From Chitinilyticum piscinae (GTDB taxonomy: Bacteria > Pseudomonadota > Gammaproteobacteria > Burkholderiales > Chitinibacteraceae): DNA of 64,000 bases. Position 1 is the first letter of the stretch. Each line of letters begins with the position of its first letter. Positions 1 to 8,185 of the stretch are shown piece by piece. The translations under genes were made by a program, and so were the position numbers. The stretch is taken from positions 16,675 to 80,674 of the forward strand of contig NZ_JADFUA010000014.1 in the NCBI RefSeq assembly GCF_015223195.1, given 5' to 3'. The notes below the pieces were generated by a model. It did not search any database. It was not told where the DNA came from and saw nothing but the letters and a program-made list of their open reading frames with translations.

Positions 1-1062
1 AATGGGGAACGGGGTAGAAAATACCGGCCGGGAATTCGACAGCCCTGGTGCGGTCTGTGAAATACCGGCTTGTGATTTGGGAAGTGGCGGGCGCAATTCA
101 TCGCACAAGCCGCCCAGCCCATTACTGATCGAGTATTCATACTCTTTCAGCAACTTCAGCCAATCGCGTACTCGCGGCCGCTGCGTCGGCTGCAAGCCCC
201 CCTCGCGGAACGTTACACACAACGCGTTCTTGAGTTTGAAACTCAGCCAGCTCCACTGCAGATACCATGGACCGGGAGGGATCCCACCGGGCATTCCCGG
301 GCGAATACCCGTCTTGCCATATGGGAAATGCCCCTTGCGCATGTTCTGCACAGGCGTGCCGCCGTCGATCTGGTCAAATGGATGGCGCCCCAACATGAAG
401 CACTGGAAGACCAGAATGGCCAGTGAATACACATCGCTTTCCGCCGTACGCACAACCGTGTCGAAACTCTGCTTCTGATGCTCTGGCGCAGTAAATTCCG
501 CAACCCCAACCCGGCAGGGAAAATGTCGCCCTTGCTCGTCAAACACCTGCATGCTGTCGCAATCAATCAGCCACACCGTGTCATCCTTGCCCGGCTCAGT
601 TAGGAAGTTGTTCAGATTGATGTCCCCCACGAAGATACGATACTGATGCAGCACTTCAATCGTGCCCAGCAACGAAATCAGTCGCCGCGTTATCTGCCGG
701 CGGGTCAGCCCTGGGAAAACCTGTTTTTGCAAAACCGGATGAGCCAGCTTTTTCAGCGGTACCCCCTCTGCGGCTTTCATGGCATAGCCAACCCACTCAC
801 CTGCTTCGTTGAACACCGAAAGGCGCGGCCAGGCCAGTGGCAACTGCTGCAAGGCGGGAATGTGCTGAAACAACGCCACTTGCGCCTCAATCTTGCCCCG
901 CAAGGCCACGCCATGCCTGGCCAGGACATCCGGGTGATACACCTTGACAGCCACATCGGGGCGCACTTGCAGGCGATATACCGCACCCTCGCCTCCCTCA
1001 CCGAGCTGCGCTGCGAGTTGTTGCGGAACCCCTTGTGGGTCAAATACGCAGATGCTGTCCAT
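1..1062 (-). CDS. Serine/threonine kinase-like protein, TerY-P type (3' end outside window)
   Basis: Open reading frame on the minus strand from an ATG at 1062 that stays open to the window edge, so the C-terminus is missing (354 codons seen). Kinase landmarks are visible: a glycine-rich loop GEGGEG at residues 21-26, VAVK with Lys40, a catalytic loop GDINLNN with Asp147 and Asn152, LIDCD (167-169) in place of DFG, and TAPEH near residue 190. The altered DFG and the GDINLNN loop are typical of the kinase-like proteins in vWA/PP2C/kinase (TerY-P) cassettes. It follows the vWA gene by about 50 bp on the same strand, so they are probably co-transcribed. An AGGAG lies just upstream of the ATG. 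Whether the kinase is active is inference. Confidence 0.85.
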   Translation of the reverse strand, partial: MDSICVFDPQGVPQQLAAQLGEGGEGAVYRLQVRPDVAVKVYHPDVLARHGVALRGKIEAQVALFQHIPALQQLPLAWPRLSVFNEAGEWVGYAMKAAEGVPLKKLAHPVLQKQVFPGLTRRQITRRLISLLGTIEVLHQYRIFVGDINLNNFLTEPGKDDTVWLIDCDSMQVFDEQGRHFPCRVGVAEFTAPEHQKQSFDTVVRTAESDVYSLAILVFQCFMLGRHPFDQIDGGTPVQNMRKGHFPYGKTGIRPGMPGGIPPGPWYLQWSWLSFKLKNALCVTFREGGLQPTQRPRVRDWLKLLKEYEYSISNGLGGLCDELRPPLPKSQAGISQTAPGLSNSRPVFSTPFPI

Positions 1063-1113
1063 GAGGAACTCCTGTGCGGGAAGTGGAATGGATTGGTTGG
1101 GTCAGCCGCAGGA

Positions 1114-1785
1114 TCAGATCGCATCCCAGCCATTCGATGCCGGCAGCACCACCTTCTCGCCCGGCGTGCTTGCGCTCACCCGGCTCATGCTGGCCGACAG
1201 CCACAGGAAGAAATCGTTGAATTTCAAACCGCCCAAGGCTTTGGCACCCCGCTTGCCGCTAAAGGCAGAAAGCGTGGCAAGGTCTGCGCCCCCGCCCACC
1301 CCGATCGGCATCACCACCAACCTGCCCTGTTGCTCAGCCGAACTGCTTTGCTGTGCTGCGATCTGCCAACTGTCAGTTGGTGTCCCGTCGCTCATGATCA
1401 CCAACCAGGGTTGGTAATAACTGGTACCGCTCCGCTTGTATTCCGCCTTGCGCTCCTCCAGCCGGCGCAGTGCCAGTTCAACCGCCTCGCCCATCGGCGT
1501 GCTACCGTCGGCGTGCAGATGATCAATCTGCTCGATCAGATGCACCGGAGTCATCGGTGAGATGTCTTTCACCCGGCCGCCAAAGGTGATGACGCTGACC
1601 TCCACCGAATAACGAGCCGTTTCATCGCGTTTCGTCGCCTCGATGAAAGTACGCACCCCCTCGTTCAGCTGCGCGATCGGCTCGCCATCCATGCTGCCGG
1701 AGGTATCCAGCACCAGCACGCAAGCGCAGCGCGGAACCGGGTTTTCGATGAGGTCGTTATTGCGGATCAGTGCGGTGGCATTCAT
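1114..1785 (-). CDS. vWA domain protein, TerY-like
   Basis: A 223-residue protein made almost wholly of a von Willebrand factor A domain. The metal-binding MIDAS motif DTSGS is at residues 27-31, with the later STPMGEA threonine and the IMSDGTPTD aspartate also present. I chose the ATG at 1785 because GGAGCG precedes it and the homology starts soon after; an upstream ATG at 1893 only adds non-conserved sequence. Small cytoplasmic vWA proteins of this type pair with a PP2C phosphatase and a kinase in TerY-P cassettes. Here the vWA gene is directly followed by the kinase gene and no PP2C gene lies between them. Confidence 0.88.
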   Translation of the reverse strand: MNATALIRNNDLIENPVPRCACVLVLDTSGSMDGEPIAQLNEGVRTFIEATKRDETARYSVEVSVITFGGRVKDISPMTPVHLIEQIDHLHADGSTPMGEAVELALRRLEERKAEYKRSGTSYYQPWLVIMSDGTPTDSWQIAAQQSSSAEQQGRLVVMPIGVGGGADLATLSAFSGKRGAKALGGLKFNDFFLWLSASMSRVSASTPGEKVVLPASNGWDAI

Positions 1786-1947
1786 GGTGTTCGCTCCGTG
1801 GTGGTTGGGATGAGTGCATGGTATAAGCGCACAGGCTGTAAGAATTCCTGACAAGCTTGTCGCAGCTGACCACAGCAACTCAGCGCCGGGCAATTCCGCC
1901 CCAGCCGGTGCATAATCAGCTCTTTCACCTGCCGCAAGCTCAACGCC

Positions 1948-2901
1948 ATGCAGAGCCCCGCCCGAACCACGCTGCCGCCAGCTCCGCCAGCCCTCGCGGC
2001 GCTACCCGTACTCCGGCTGCGCTTCACCGCCAGCGCCGCCGCCATGCGTGCGCCGCACAACCCTGGGTCAGCCTGGCATGGCGGATTCGGCAAAGCCCTG
2101 CACGATACCCAACCCGCCGCCTACCTCGCGCTCTACGGCAATGACGACCGCAGCACGGACAACCTGCCGCGTCCCTATGTACTGCGCCCACCGCACACCC
2201 TGCACAACGGCGCCCAGCAAGACCTTTGCTTCGAGATAATCCTGATCGGCGACGCCATCGCACATGCCAGCGCCGTCATTGCCGCCGTGCGCCACTGGGG
2301 GCAACTCGGCGTCGGGCCGGATCGCGGCCAATTCAGTCTGCGGCGGGTGGAATCCATTACCCCCGGAGCCACCGCACCGTGCCATCACCCGGAACAACTC
2401 TGCCCCTTCAGCCTCGACCAAGCCTGGCAGGCGACAGAAACCAGCCAACTTCGGCTGCAACTGCTCAGCCCCCTCCTGCTCAAGCTCCAGGGTGATCACC
2501 TCGGGCAAGCCCCCGACATGCCCCTGCTGATCACCCGGCTGCTGCACCGCATCGACTCCCTGCTCCTCGCGCACCTGCAAGCCGGGCTACCCGGCGTGTT
2601 GCGGCGGCAAGCCCAACAGGCCGCCAGCACCGTGACCCTGCGCGACAAGCAAATCCGCTGGATCAGCCAGCCCCGCTATTCCGCCCGCCAGCACAGCTGG
2701 ATGCCCTTTGGCGGACTGATCGGCCAGCTGGACTACCACGGCCACGGACTGACGGAATGTGGCGCCTGGCTAGGGCTAGCCGAATGGCTGCATCTGGGGA
2801 ACAAAACCACCTTCGGGCACGGGCAGATCAAGGCAAGCATCAGCAATGTATGCACCCATACGCAAAGAGAATCACCACATGTAGAGGCATACCCACAATA
2901 A
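1948..2901 (+). CDS. cas6: CRISPR pre-crRNA processing endoribonuclease Cas6
   Basis: A 317-residue RAMP-fold protein. Its N-terminus (LPVLRLRFTASAAAMRAPHN, then GSAWHGGFGKAL) matches the start of Cas6 proteins of the PF10040 type. The C-terminal WLHLGNKTTFGHGQIK is the glycine-rich signature of the family. It would cut the repeat to leave an ATTAAGAC 5' handle on crRNAs. The neighbours are the CARF gene and array 1, all on the plus strand. The start is set by the conserved N-terminal strand; the upstream Shine-Dalgarno is weak. The protein is very rich in Ala, Leu, His and Pro, and the gene is GC-rich. Confidence 0.88.
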   Translation: MQSPARTTLPPAPPALAALPVLRLRFTASAAAMRAPHNPGSAWHGGFGKALHDTQPAAYLALYGNDDRSTDNLPRPYVLRPPHTLHNGAQQDLCFEIILIGDAIAHASAVIAAVRHWGQLGVGPDRGQFSLRRVESITPGATAPCHHPEQLCPFSLDQAWQATETSQLRLQLLSPLLLKLQGDHLGQAPDMPLLITRLLHRIDSLLLAHLQAGLPGVLRRQAQQAASTVTLRDKQIRWISQPRYSARQHSWMPFGGLIGQLDYHGHGLTECGAWLGLAEWLHLGNKTTFGHGQIKASISNVCTHTQRESPHVEAYPQ

Positions 2902-3023
2902 CCCTCCGCAGCGATGCGCCACACTCGACAGCACCCTTTGCCGGCATCCCAAGCTTGTCATTCGCGCACGTCGGCGGGGCTCATCAATACTGCCGGCATT
3001 CCCACACCACCCAGAGCACACCG

Positions 3024-4337
3024 ATGACCACCCAGAATACGCAGACCCAGCCCGCATCCCCTGCTCCTGCAGGCACAACAAACAAGCAGAAAAAGCGCAC
3101 GCTACTCTGTGTCACCGGCCTGAGCCCCCAGATCGTCACCGAAACACTCTACGCCCTGGCCGTCCACGAACACTGGTATGCCGAAGAAATCCACATTCTC
3201 AGCACGCAAAAAGGCAAGCAGCACGCAGACAACGAACTGCTGCACCCCGATCGCGCAATGCTCGCCCGCTTCTGGCGCGAATATGGCAACGGCCACCCCC
3301 TGCCCAAAATCCGCATTGAAGCCGCCGCCGGCCTCGACGGCGACCTGCTCGACATCACCGACCCCGACAGCAGCGCCACCATGGCCGACGCCATAGTCAC
3401 CAAGGTCCGCGAACTCACGAAAAACGACGACAGGGCCATTCACGCCTCGATTGCCGGTGGACGGAAAAGCATGGGCTTTCTGCTCGGCTACGCCATGTCG
3501 ATGTACGGACAAGTCCAGGATCGGCTATCGCATGTCCTGGTCACCCCCACCGAATTTGAAAGCCACACAGACTTCTTCTACAAACCGCTCGCCTCGCAAA
3601 TTTTGCACACCCGCGATGGCAAAACCCCAACCCCGCTCAACACCGACGACGCCAACATCGTCCTCGCCGAGCTACCCTTTGTCCGAATGCGCACCCTGCT
3701 GGGCAAAAGCGCCAACAAACTGCTGGCCCGCCCGCTCTCGTTTGCCGCCCTGGTCGAAGAAATGCAATACGGCGGCTGCGAACCACAGCTCACCATTGAC
3801 GTCGCCGGCAGCACGCTGAACTGTCGCGGCAAGACCATCCCTCTCGCCCCTAAAGAAATGGCACTGTACGCCCTGATTGCCGAATACCAGCTACAGGGCA
3901 AATCATTCAATCTCGAAGACATCACGCATGACTGGTCACGACTGGAAGAGCTGTACTGGATTGCAAAAGGACGGGATATCAATAATCGCAACGATGTCGA
4001 TGCCGCAGAACGCCAGCGTTTCGCCAATGGCGAATTCTGGCTCAGTAAAGCCGGTATGGCGGACGACAAAAAGGGTAAAGACAACATCCGTGTCGTCATC
4101 ACCGACATTCGCGACAAACTGCACAACGCCTTTGCCGGGCAATGCGTCGCCCTGCGCCTGATTCCGGCCCAAGCCAAACGCGGCAATTGTCGCTACACCC
4201 TCGGCGGCAAGGACGCTCCGCAGATCATCCTGACCGGACTGTCGCTGCCCGGCCGAGCGGGCAGTGACACCACCCAGCCAGTGCTGAACCAGCCGGCCTC
4301 ACTGCGCCAGCATACGGCCGCGTCCACAGCGGAGTAA
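3024..4337 (+). CDS. CARF-domain CRISPR-associated protein, NE0113 family, with C-terminal winged helix
   Basis: A 437-residue protein. The N-terminal 200 residues carry LLCVTGLSPQIVTETLYAL and ASIAGGRKSMGFLLGYAMSM, the hallmark of the NE0113 (TIGR02584/PF09623) family of CARF proteins, which databases often label Csm6-like or ring nuclease. Such domains bind the cyclic oligoadenylates made by type III systems. The C-terminal part reads LTIDVAGSTLNCRGKTIPLA followed by PKEMALYALIA, ending in RYTL, which resembles the OmpR/PhoB winged helix. That suggests a ligand-controlled regulator or a ring nuclease with a DNA- or RNA-binding tail (inference). I used the ATG at 3024; the frame is open further upstream but overlaps cas6. 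Array 1 follows. Confidence 0.8.
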   Translation: MTTQNTQTQPASPAPAGTTNKQKKRTLLCVTGLSPQIVTETLYALAVHEHWYAEEIHILSTQKGKQHADNELLHPDRAMLARFWREYGNGHPLPKIRIEAAAGLDGDLLDITDPDSSATMADAIVTKVRELTKNDDRAIHASIAGGRKSMGFLLGYAMSMYGQVQDRLSHVLVTPTEFESHTDFFYKPLASQILHTRDGKTPTPLNTDDANIVLAELPFVRMRTLLGKSANKLLARPLSFAALVEEMQYGGCEPQLTIDVAGSTLNCRGKTIPLAPKEMALYALIAEYQLQGKSFNLEDITHDWSRLEELYWIAKGRDINNRNDVDAAERQRFANGEFWLSKAGMADDKKGKDNIRVVITDIRDKLHNAFAGQCVALRLIPAQAKRGNCRYTLGGKDAPQIILTGLSLPGRAGSDTTQPVLNQPASLRQHTAASTAE

Positions 4338-4576
4338 GCGACAGGAAATACAACGGGTATATCGATACGGGCAATATTAAACAATGCCTGTAGACATATA
4401 CCCACCTGACCAGAACCGAACATCAGCAGGCCGCCGTGCTGCCGCGCCAGCAGTGTTATGCTGCTGCAACCAGCATATCACGCGGTGAACTCGCCCCACG
4501 CAATCCACCCGCCGTCCGACACCCGCCCCAAGCAGGGCGACAGCCCATGGCAGAAAACACAGTCCAAACCAGGCAG

Positions 4577-4742
4577 TTGCGAAAGTGCCTCAGTAATGCT
4601 GCCTCGCACATTGAAAAATCAGCGCTTTTTGCCATTTTCATGGCAAGATGGAGTGGTTTTCGGGTGCTTGTTGCAGAAACGTTGCACTTGCCTCGCAAAC
4701 ACCCGCTACAAGCCAATAAACACGCGGCTTCCAGAGGGTAGA
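4577..4742 (+). promoter_or_regulatory. Leader of CRISPR array 1
   Basis: These 166 bp before the first repeat are almost identical to the 166 bp before array 2 (9033-9198), with only a handful of differences. The conserved block includes an inverted repeat TTGCCATTTTCATGGCAA at 4629-4646. Leaders carry the array promoter and the site for new spacer insertion. The upstream stretch 4338-4576 holds no gene I can support. Confidence 0.85.
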
Positions 4743-5250
4743 GTTTCCCCGCCCAGACTTTCCGAAGGGGATTAAGACAAGGCAATAGGAGTCTCTATCA
4801 GGGTTGTTTGTTTCCCCGCCCAGACTTTCCGAAGGGGATTAAGACCGAAGTTAGCGATTGTCTTTTTTACATCATCAGTTTCCCCGCCCAGACTTTCCGA
4901 AGGGGATTAAGACATCTTGGTTGCCTGCATGAAAATGTTGCGAAGTTTCCCCGCCCAGACTTTCCGAAGGGGATTAAGACTCTGCTGCCGGCGGATCACC
5001 AAGGAACGACTTGTTTCCCCGCCCAGACTTTCCGAAGGGGATTAAGACCCAGCTACTGCAACCACACCCAGAGTTGCATGTTTCCCCGCCCAGACTTTCC
5101 GAAGGGGATTAAGACGCCCAACGCTTTCAGTGGAATTCGTTTACTCGTTTCCCCGCCCAGACTTTCCGAAGGGGATTAAGACGCGTGCATCCTTAGCCAT
5201 GCCAAATGCACTATGTTTCCCCGCCCTGATTTTTCCAGTCGGGATTAGCT
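4743..5250 (+). CRISPR. CRISPR array 1: 7 intact repeats, 1 degenerate repeat, 7 spacers
   Basis: The 36-bp repeat starts GTTTCCCCGCCC and ends GGGGATTAAGAC. Repeats begin at 4743, 4810, 4878, 4945, 5013, 5080 and 5147, and a degenerate copy lies at 5215-5250. Spacers are 31-32 bp: 4779-4809, 4846-4877, 4914-4944, 4981-5012, 5049-5079, 5116-5146 and 5183-5214. The leader on the left and the decayed repeat on the right set transcription to the plus strand. The CCCC/GGGG arms could form a weak stem, and the last 8 nt ATTAAGAC would be the crRNA 5' handle, in keeping with a Cas6-processed type III system. Confidence 0.98.
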
Positions 5251-5392
5251 GATTGAAAATGCCACTACCCCCTTTTCACCCCAGCTCCACCCTGTCCCCT
5301 TGAAATGGAAAGTTGCCAAAGCCACTGAGCTTCAGTCGGATCGGCGTACAGCCCGATTGGCAACACCGCTCAGTCAGTCATTAAATCCGGCC

Positions 5393-5504
5393 GTCATGCC
5401 GGCATCCCGCCAGGTTACCTGTGGTCGCAATCTTTCAGGCTTAGCCACAGGATACCGAACCTGACCGTAGGGGATCCCTGCGGGAGGCCGGAACGAGGAA
5501 TGAC
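5393..5504. repeat. Nested inverted repeat, possible MITE or structured RNA
   Basis: The outer arms GTCATGCCGGCATCCCGC and GCGGGAGGCCGG...GAATGAC are imperfect complements. Inside them GGTTACCTGTGG (5413-5424) pairs with CCACAGGATACC (5446-5457). The whole could fold as one long hairpin. It lies in the gene-poor stretch 5251-5697 after array 1. I see no coding sequence in that stretch. Confidence 0.5.
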
Positions 5505-5697
5505 AACTGCAATGCGGTGTGGAGACCTCGTCTTGCCAAAGGGGAAGATAGCGCGTTCAGCAGCCCGAAGAAGCACGCGTCGTTTCCCCGCCCAGCCCAG
5601 AGTGCCCCCCGACTACGGTTGCGGCAAGCTTGTCTCGTCCACCTCCCCTTGCCTCCCGCCTTAGACTTGCTTCACATCCTTCCTGTGGAGCAAGCCA

Positions 5698-6195
5698 GTG
5701 CGCCAGATCATCTCTCTTACCCGCCAGCAATCGATGCGCCATTACCTCGAGCAGGTGTGGGCCTTGCTGGAGGATGCGTACCGGGATGTTGCGGGCGGAC
5801 TGCATTTTGCGGACCACGCGGCACTGCTGGATGAATCCGCCCGCTGGCAACTGGCGCTGTGCGATGGCCGCGTGCTGGCGGTGACGGTGTTCAAGGCCAA
5901 AAAGGGGCTGAAGCTGATTGCGATGGCAGCGGCGTGCGAGCTGGCCGGTGCCCGTGATGCGCTGTGCGAGATGTTGCGCCGTGCCTTGCGGCAGGCGTGG
6001 ATGGAGTTGTCCGGCCGCGCGGAAAGCTTTGTGATGAAGTATTGCGATGGTCATCGCTTTCTGATTCACGGCAGCCTGATTCCGCAGTTGCTTGACAAGC
6101 CAATTGAGGCCACGGCGGCAGATGGTTATCACTATGTTCGCGAAATTCTGCAGCAGCGCAAAACCAAAATCGCCGTCGGCACTTTCCGAGCATAA
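5698..6195 (+). CDS. Unrecognised protein between CRISPR array 1 and cas1
   Basis: A 165-residue ORF starting at a GTG with GGAG about 8 bp upstream; an ATG at 5734 is the alternative. I do not recognise a family. The central part (LAVTVFKAKKGLKLIAMAAA) looks like a compact alpha/beta domain. The C-terminal DGYHYVREILQQRKTKIAVG looks conserved. It reads into cas1 with a 32-bp gap on the same strand, so it may be co-expressed with the adaptation genes. A role in CRISPR is inference from position only. Confidence 0.7.
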   Translation: MRQIISLTRQQSMRHYLEQVWALLEDAYRDVAGGLHFADHAALLDESARWQLALCDGRVLAVTVFKAKKGLKLIAMAAACELAGARDALCEMLRRALRQAWMELSGRAESFVMKYCDGHRFLIHGSLIPQLLDKPIEATAADGYHYVREILQQRKTKIAVGTFRA

Positions 6196-6227
6196 ACCCG
6201 TCTCGACTACCGCAAGGACACCCGAAA

Positions 6228-7415
6228 ATGGTCCAGTTCAGGCGTATTTTCTATCCCACCAGGCTGTTCGCGCCCCCGCTCACAGCAGGGAATCCCCAGC
6301 ACTGCGCGGCCGTAACGCCAGCCCAGCGACTATTGCCCGATGAACCCGACACGGATAACAGCGAGTCCGATTTTCCCGAGCAGGGCTGGCGGCTGTTCAC
6401 CGAGAAGGACGCGCAAAGCCCGATCCAGCGCAGCCTGTATGTACACGAGCAGGGGATTTCGCTGCTGAAAGAAGGCGAGCGACTGCTGGTGACGGGCAAG
6501 CATGATGCTGTTCGCGCCAGCATTCCGCTGCACACGCTCGACCAGATCGTGATTTATGGCAATGCACTAGTCAGCACGGCGCTGCTACGCTATTGCCACC
6601 AGCGCAAGCTGGCGGTGCATTTTCATTCCTGGCATGGCGAGCCGGCTGGCAGCCTGGATCTGCCACGCGGCGCGACCGAATTGCAGGCCAATCAGTTCGA
6701 ACGCCTGCAGAATGAACGCTGGCAGCACAATTTCGCCCGCGCCCACGTCATCGCCAAAATCCACAATATGCTTACTCTGCTGCAGCGCTACCGGCGCAGC
6801 AAGCAGCTGGGCGAGCTGGAACAGCACGCCCGCATCCTGCTACAGATGAAAGACCAGGCTCGCGAAGCACGCAGTCTCGACCAGTTGCGCGGTTGCGAGG
6901 GGATGGCGACCCGGGCGTATTTTCAATTGCTGCGCCAGCAGTTCCCGCCCGAATGGGGCTTCGCCGGGCGCAATCGCCAGCCCCCGCGCGACGTCGGCAA
7001 CGCCGTACTCAGCTATGGCTACGGCATTCTGTACCGCATGGTGTGGAGCTTTATCAGCCGGCGCGGCCTGTCGCCCTGGCTGGGGGCGCTGCATGTGCCC
7101 AAGGCCGGCTTTGCCGCGCTGGCGGCGGATCTGATGGAAGAGTTTCGCGCCCCACTGGTGGATAGCGTCATCCTGCAACTGGCCAATAGCGGCGTACGGC
7201 CGATTGAGCTGCTGGAGCCCGGTAGCGAAACCCGGCTGTCCGTGGCTGGCCGCAAGCAGATTGTTGCCGCCATCGAAGCCCGCCTGCGCGTGCCCATTCA
7301 GTTGCCCGGCGCCGGCCGGGGGGATTACCAGCGGCTGATCGCCTGGCAGGTGCGTCACTACGCCGATGTGCTGCTGGGGCGGGATGTGGCCTATTCCGGC
7401 TTTCATTGGCGCTGA
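6228..7415 (+). CDS. cas1: CRISPR-associated endonuclease Cas1
   Basis: A 395-residue Cas1 integrase subunit that inserts new spacers at the leader end of the arrays. The core motifs are present: CEGMATRAYF with Glu224, GALHVPKAGF with His289, and the acidic cluster DLMEEFR at 301-307. The N-terminal SLYVHEQGISLLKEGERLLV is the usual beta-strand domain, preceded by about 65 extra residues that include a Pro-rich stretch. It overlaps the region of the first cas2 start. An AAGGA lies upstream of the ATG. No cas4 or reverse transcriptase is fused or adjacent. Confidence 0.96.
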   Translation: MVQFRRIFYPTRLFAPPLTAGNPQHCAAVTPAQRLLPDEPDTDNSESDFPEQGWRLFTEKDAQSPIQRSLYVHEQGISLLKEGERLLVTGKHDAVRASIPLHTLDQIVIYGNALVSTALLRYCHQRKLAVHFHSWHGEPAGSLDLPRGATELQANQFERLQNERWQHNFARAHVIAKIHNMLTLLQRYRRSKQLGELEQHARILLQMKDQAREARSLDQLRGCEGMATRAYFQLLRQQFPPEWGFAGRNRQPPRDVGNAVLSYGYGILYRMVWSFISRRGLSPWLGALHVPKAGFAALAADLMEEFRAPLVDSVILQLANSGVRPIELLEPGSETRLSVAGRKQIVAAIEARLRVPIQLPGAGRGDYQRLIAWQVRHYADVLLGRDVAYSGFHWR

Positions 7416-7417
7416 TC

Positions 7418-7708
7418 ATGAGCGTGCGCCGACTCTGGCTAATCTGCTACGACATTGCCGACGACGAACGCCGGCAGGCGGCGGCCCGCCTGCTGCTGCG
7501 TCATGGCGAGCGGGTGCAGCTCAGTGCCTATGAAATATACCTGCGCAATGTCGAACTCGACGCGCTACTGGTGCAACTGCAACAGGTACTGGATCCGCAG
7601 CTGGACATCCTCAGCGCCTATCCACTGTGCAGTTGGTGCCGCAATCAAGTGCACTGGCAAGGCGAAGGACGACGCCCGGAAGACCCCGGCTACTGGCAGA
7701 TAGGCTGA
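7418..7708 (+). CDS. cas2: CRISPR-associated endoribonuclease Cas2 (first copy)
   Basis: A 96-residue ferredoxin-fold protein with WLICYDIADDERR, the Cas2 signature with its conserved aspartate, and LSAYEIYLRN in the middle. It starts 2 bp after the cas1 stop codon, using the ATG at 7418 rather than a TTG at 7406 inside cas1. Cas2 bridges Cas1 dimers in the spacer integration complex. A second, different cas2 follows 86 bp downstream. Confidence 0.93.
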   Translation: MSVRRLWLICYDIADDERRQAAARLLLRHGERVQLSAYEIYLRNVELDALLVQLQQVLDPQLDILSAYPLCSWCRNQVHWQGEGRRPEDPGYWQIG

Positions 7709-7794
7709 CTGCATCGGCACTACCCGTACAGCATTTATTAAGGGTATTGCTGCGCAGCCATTGATAATCAGAACCTACAGAGATATACGCATCA

Positions 7795-8079
7795 ATGAGC
7801 AACCTCTACCTCATCGCCTACGACATCAGCCACCGCCAGCGGCATTATAGGGTGGCGCGCGAACTGGAAGGCTGGGGCCTCCGCGTGCAGGAAAGCGTGT
7901 TCGAATGCTGGCTGACCGCCCCCAAGCTCACAGAACTCCGCCGCAACCTGGCGCGGCTGATCGATCCCCGCTGCGATCTGATCCGCTATTACCCGCTATG
8001 CCCGAAAGACGTCCCGCTGATCCGTACCCTGGGCCCCGCCACCCGCGCCAGCGACGTGAGTCACTACCAGCTCGGCTAA
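7795..8079 (+). CDS. cas2: CRISPR-associated endoribonuclease Cas2 (second copy)
   Basis: A 94-residue Cas2 with LYLIAYDISHRQRHYRVA and VQESVFECWL, diverged from the first copy in length and sequence, so not a recent duplication. The ATG at 7795 follows a purine-rich stretch. The two Cas2 proteins may form a heterodimer, serve different Cas1 proteins, or one may have another role; the sequence does not decide this. Confidence 0.93.
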   Translation: MSNLYLIAYDISHRQRHYRVARELEGWGLRVQESVFECWLTAPKLTELRRNLARLIDPRCDLIRYYPLCPKDVPLIRTLGPATRASDVSHYQLG

Positions 8080-8185
8080 CCGCACCGCTACCAACCATTC
8101 TCACCACGTCACAAGCTTGCCAACGCCCGGTTGCTGCCAGAGGGGTAAATACTTCCAGCATCCACCCCAGCCCAGGAGAAAGGCC

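Noticed and set aside
646..1560. Long plus-strand frame opposite the kinase and vWA genes
   Set aside because: It is the antisense of two recognised genes and has no family pattern.
4808..5179. Plus-strand frame with repeated FPRPDFPKGIK
   Set aside because: It is the CRISPR array read as protein; the repeats are DNA repeats with a leader.
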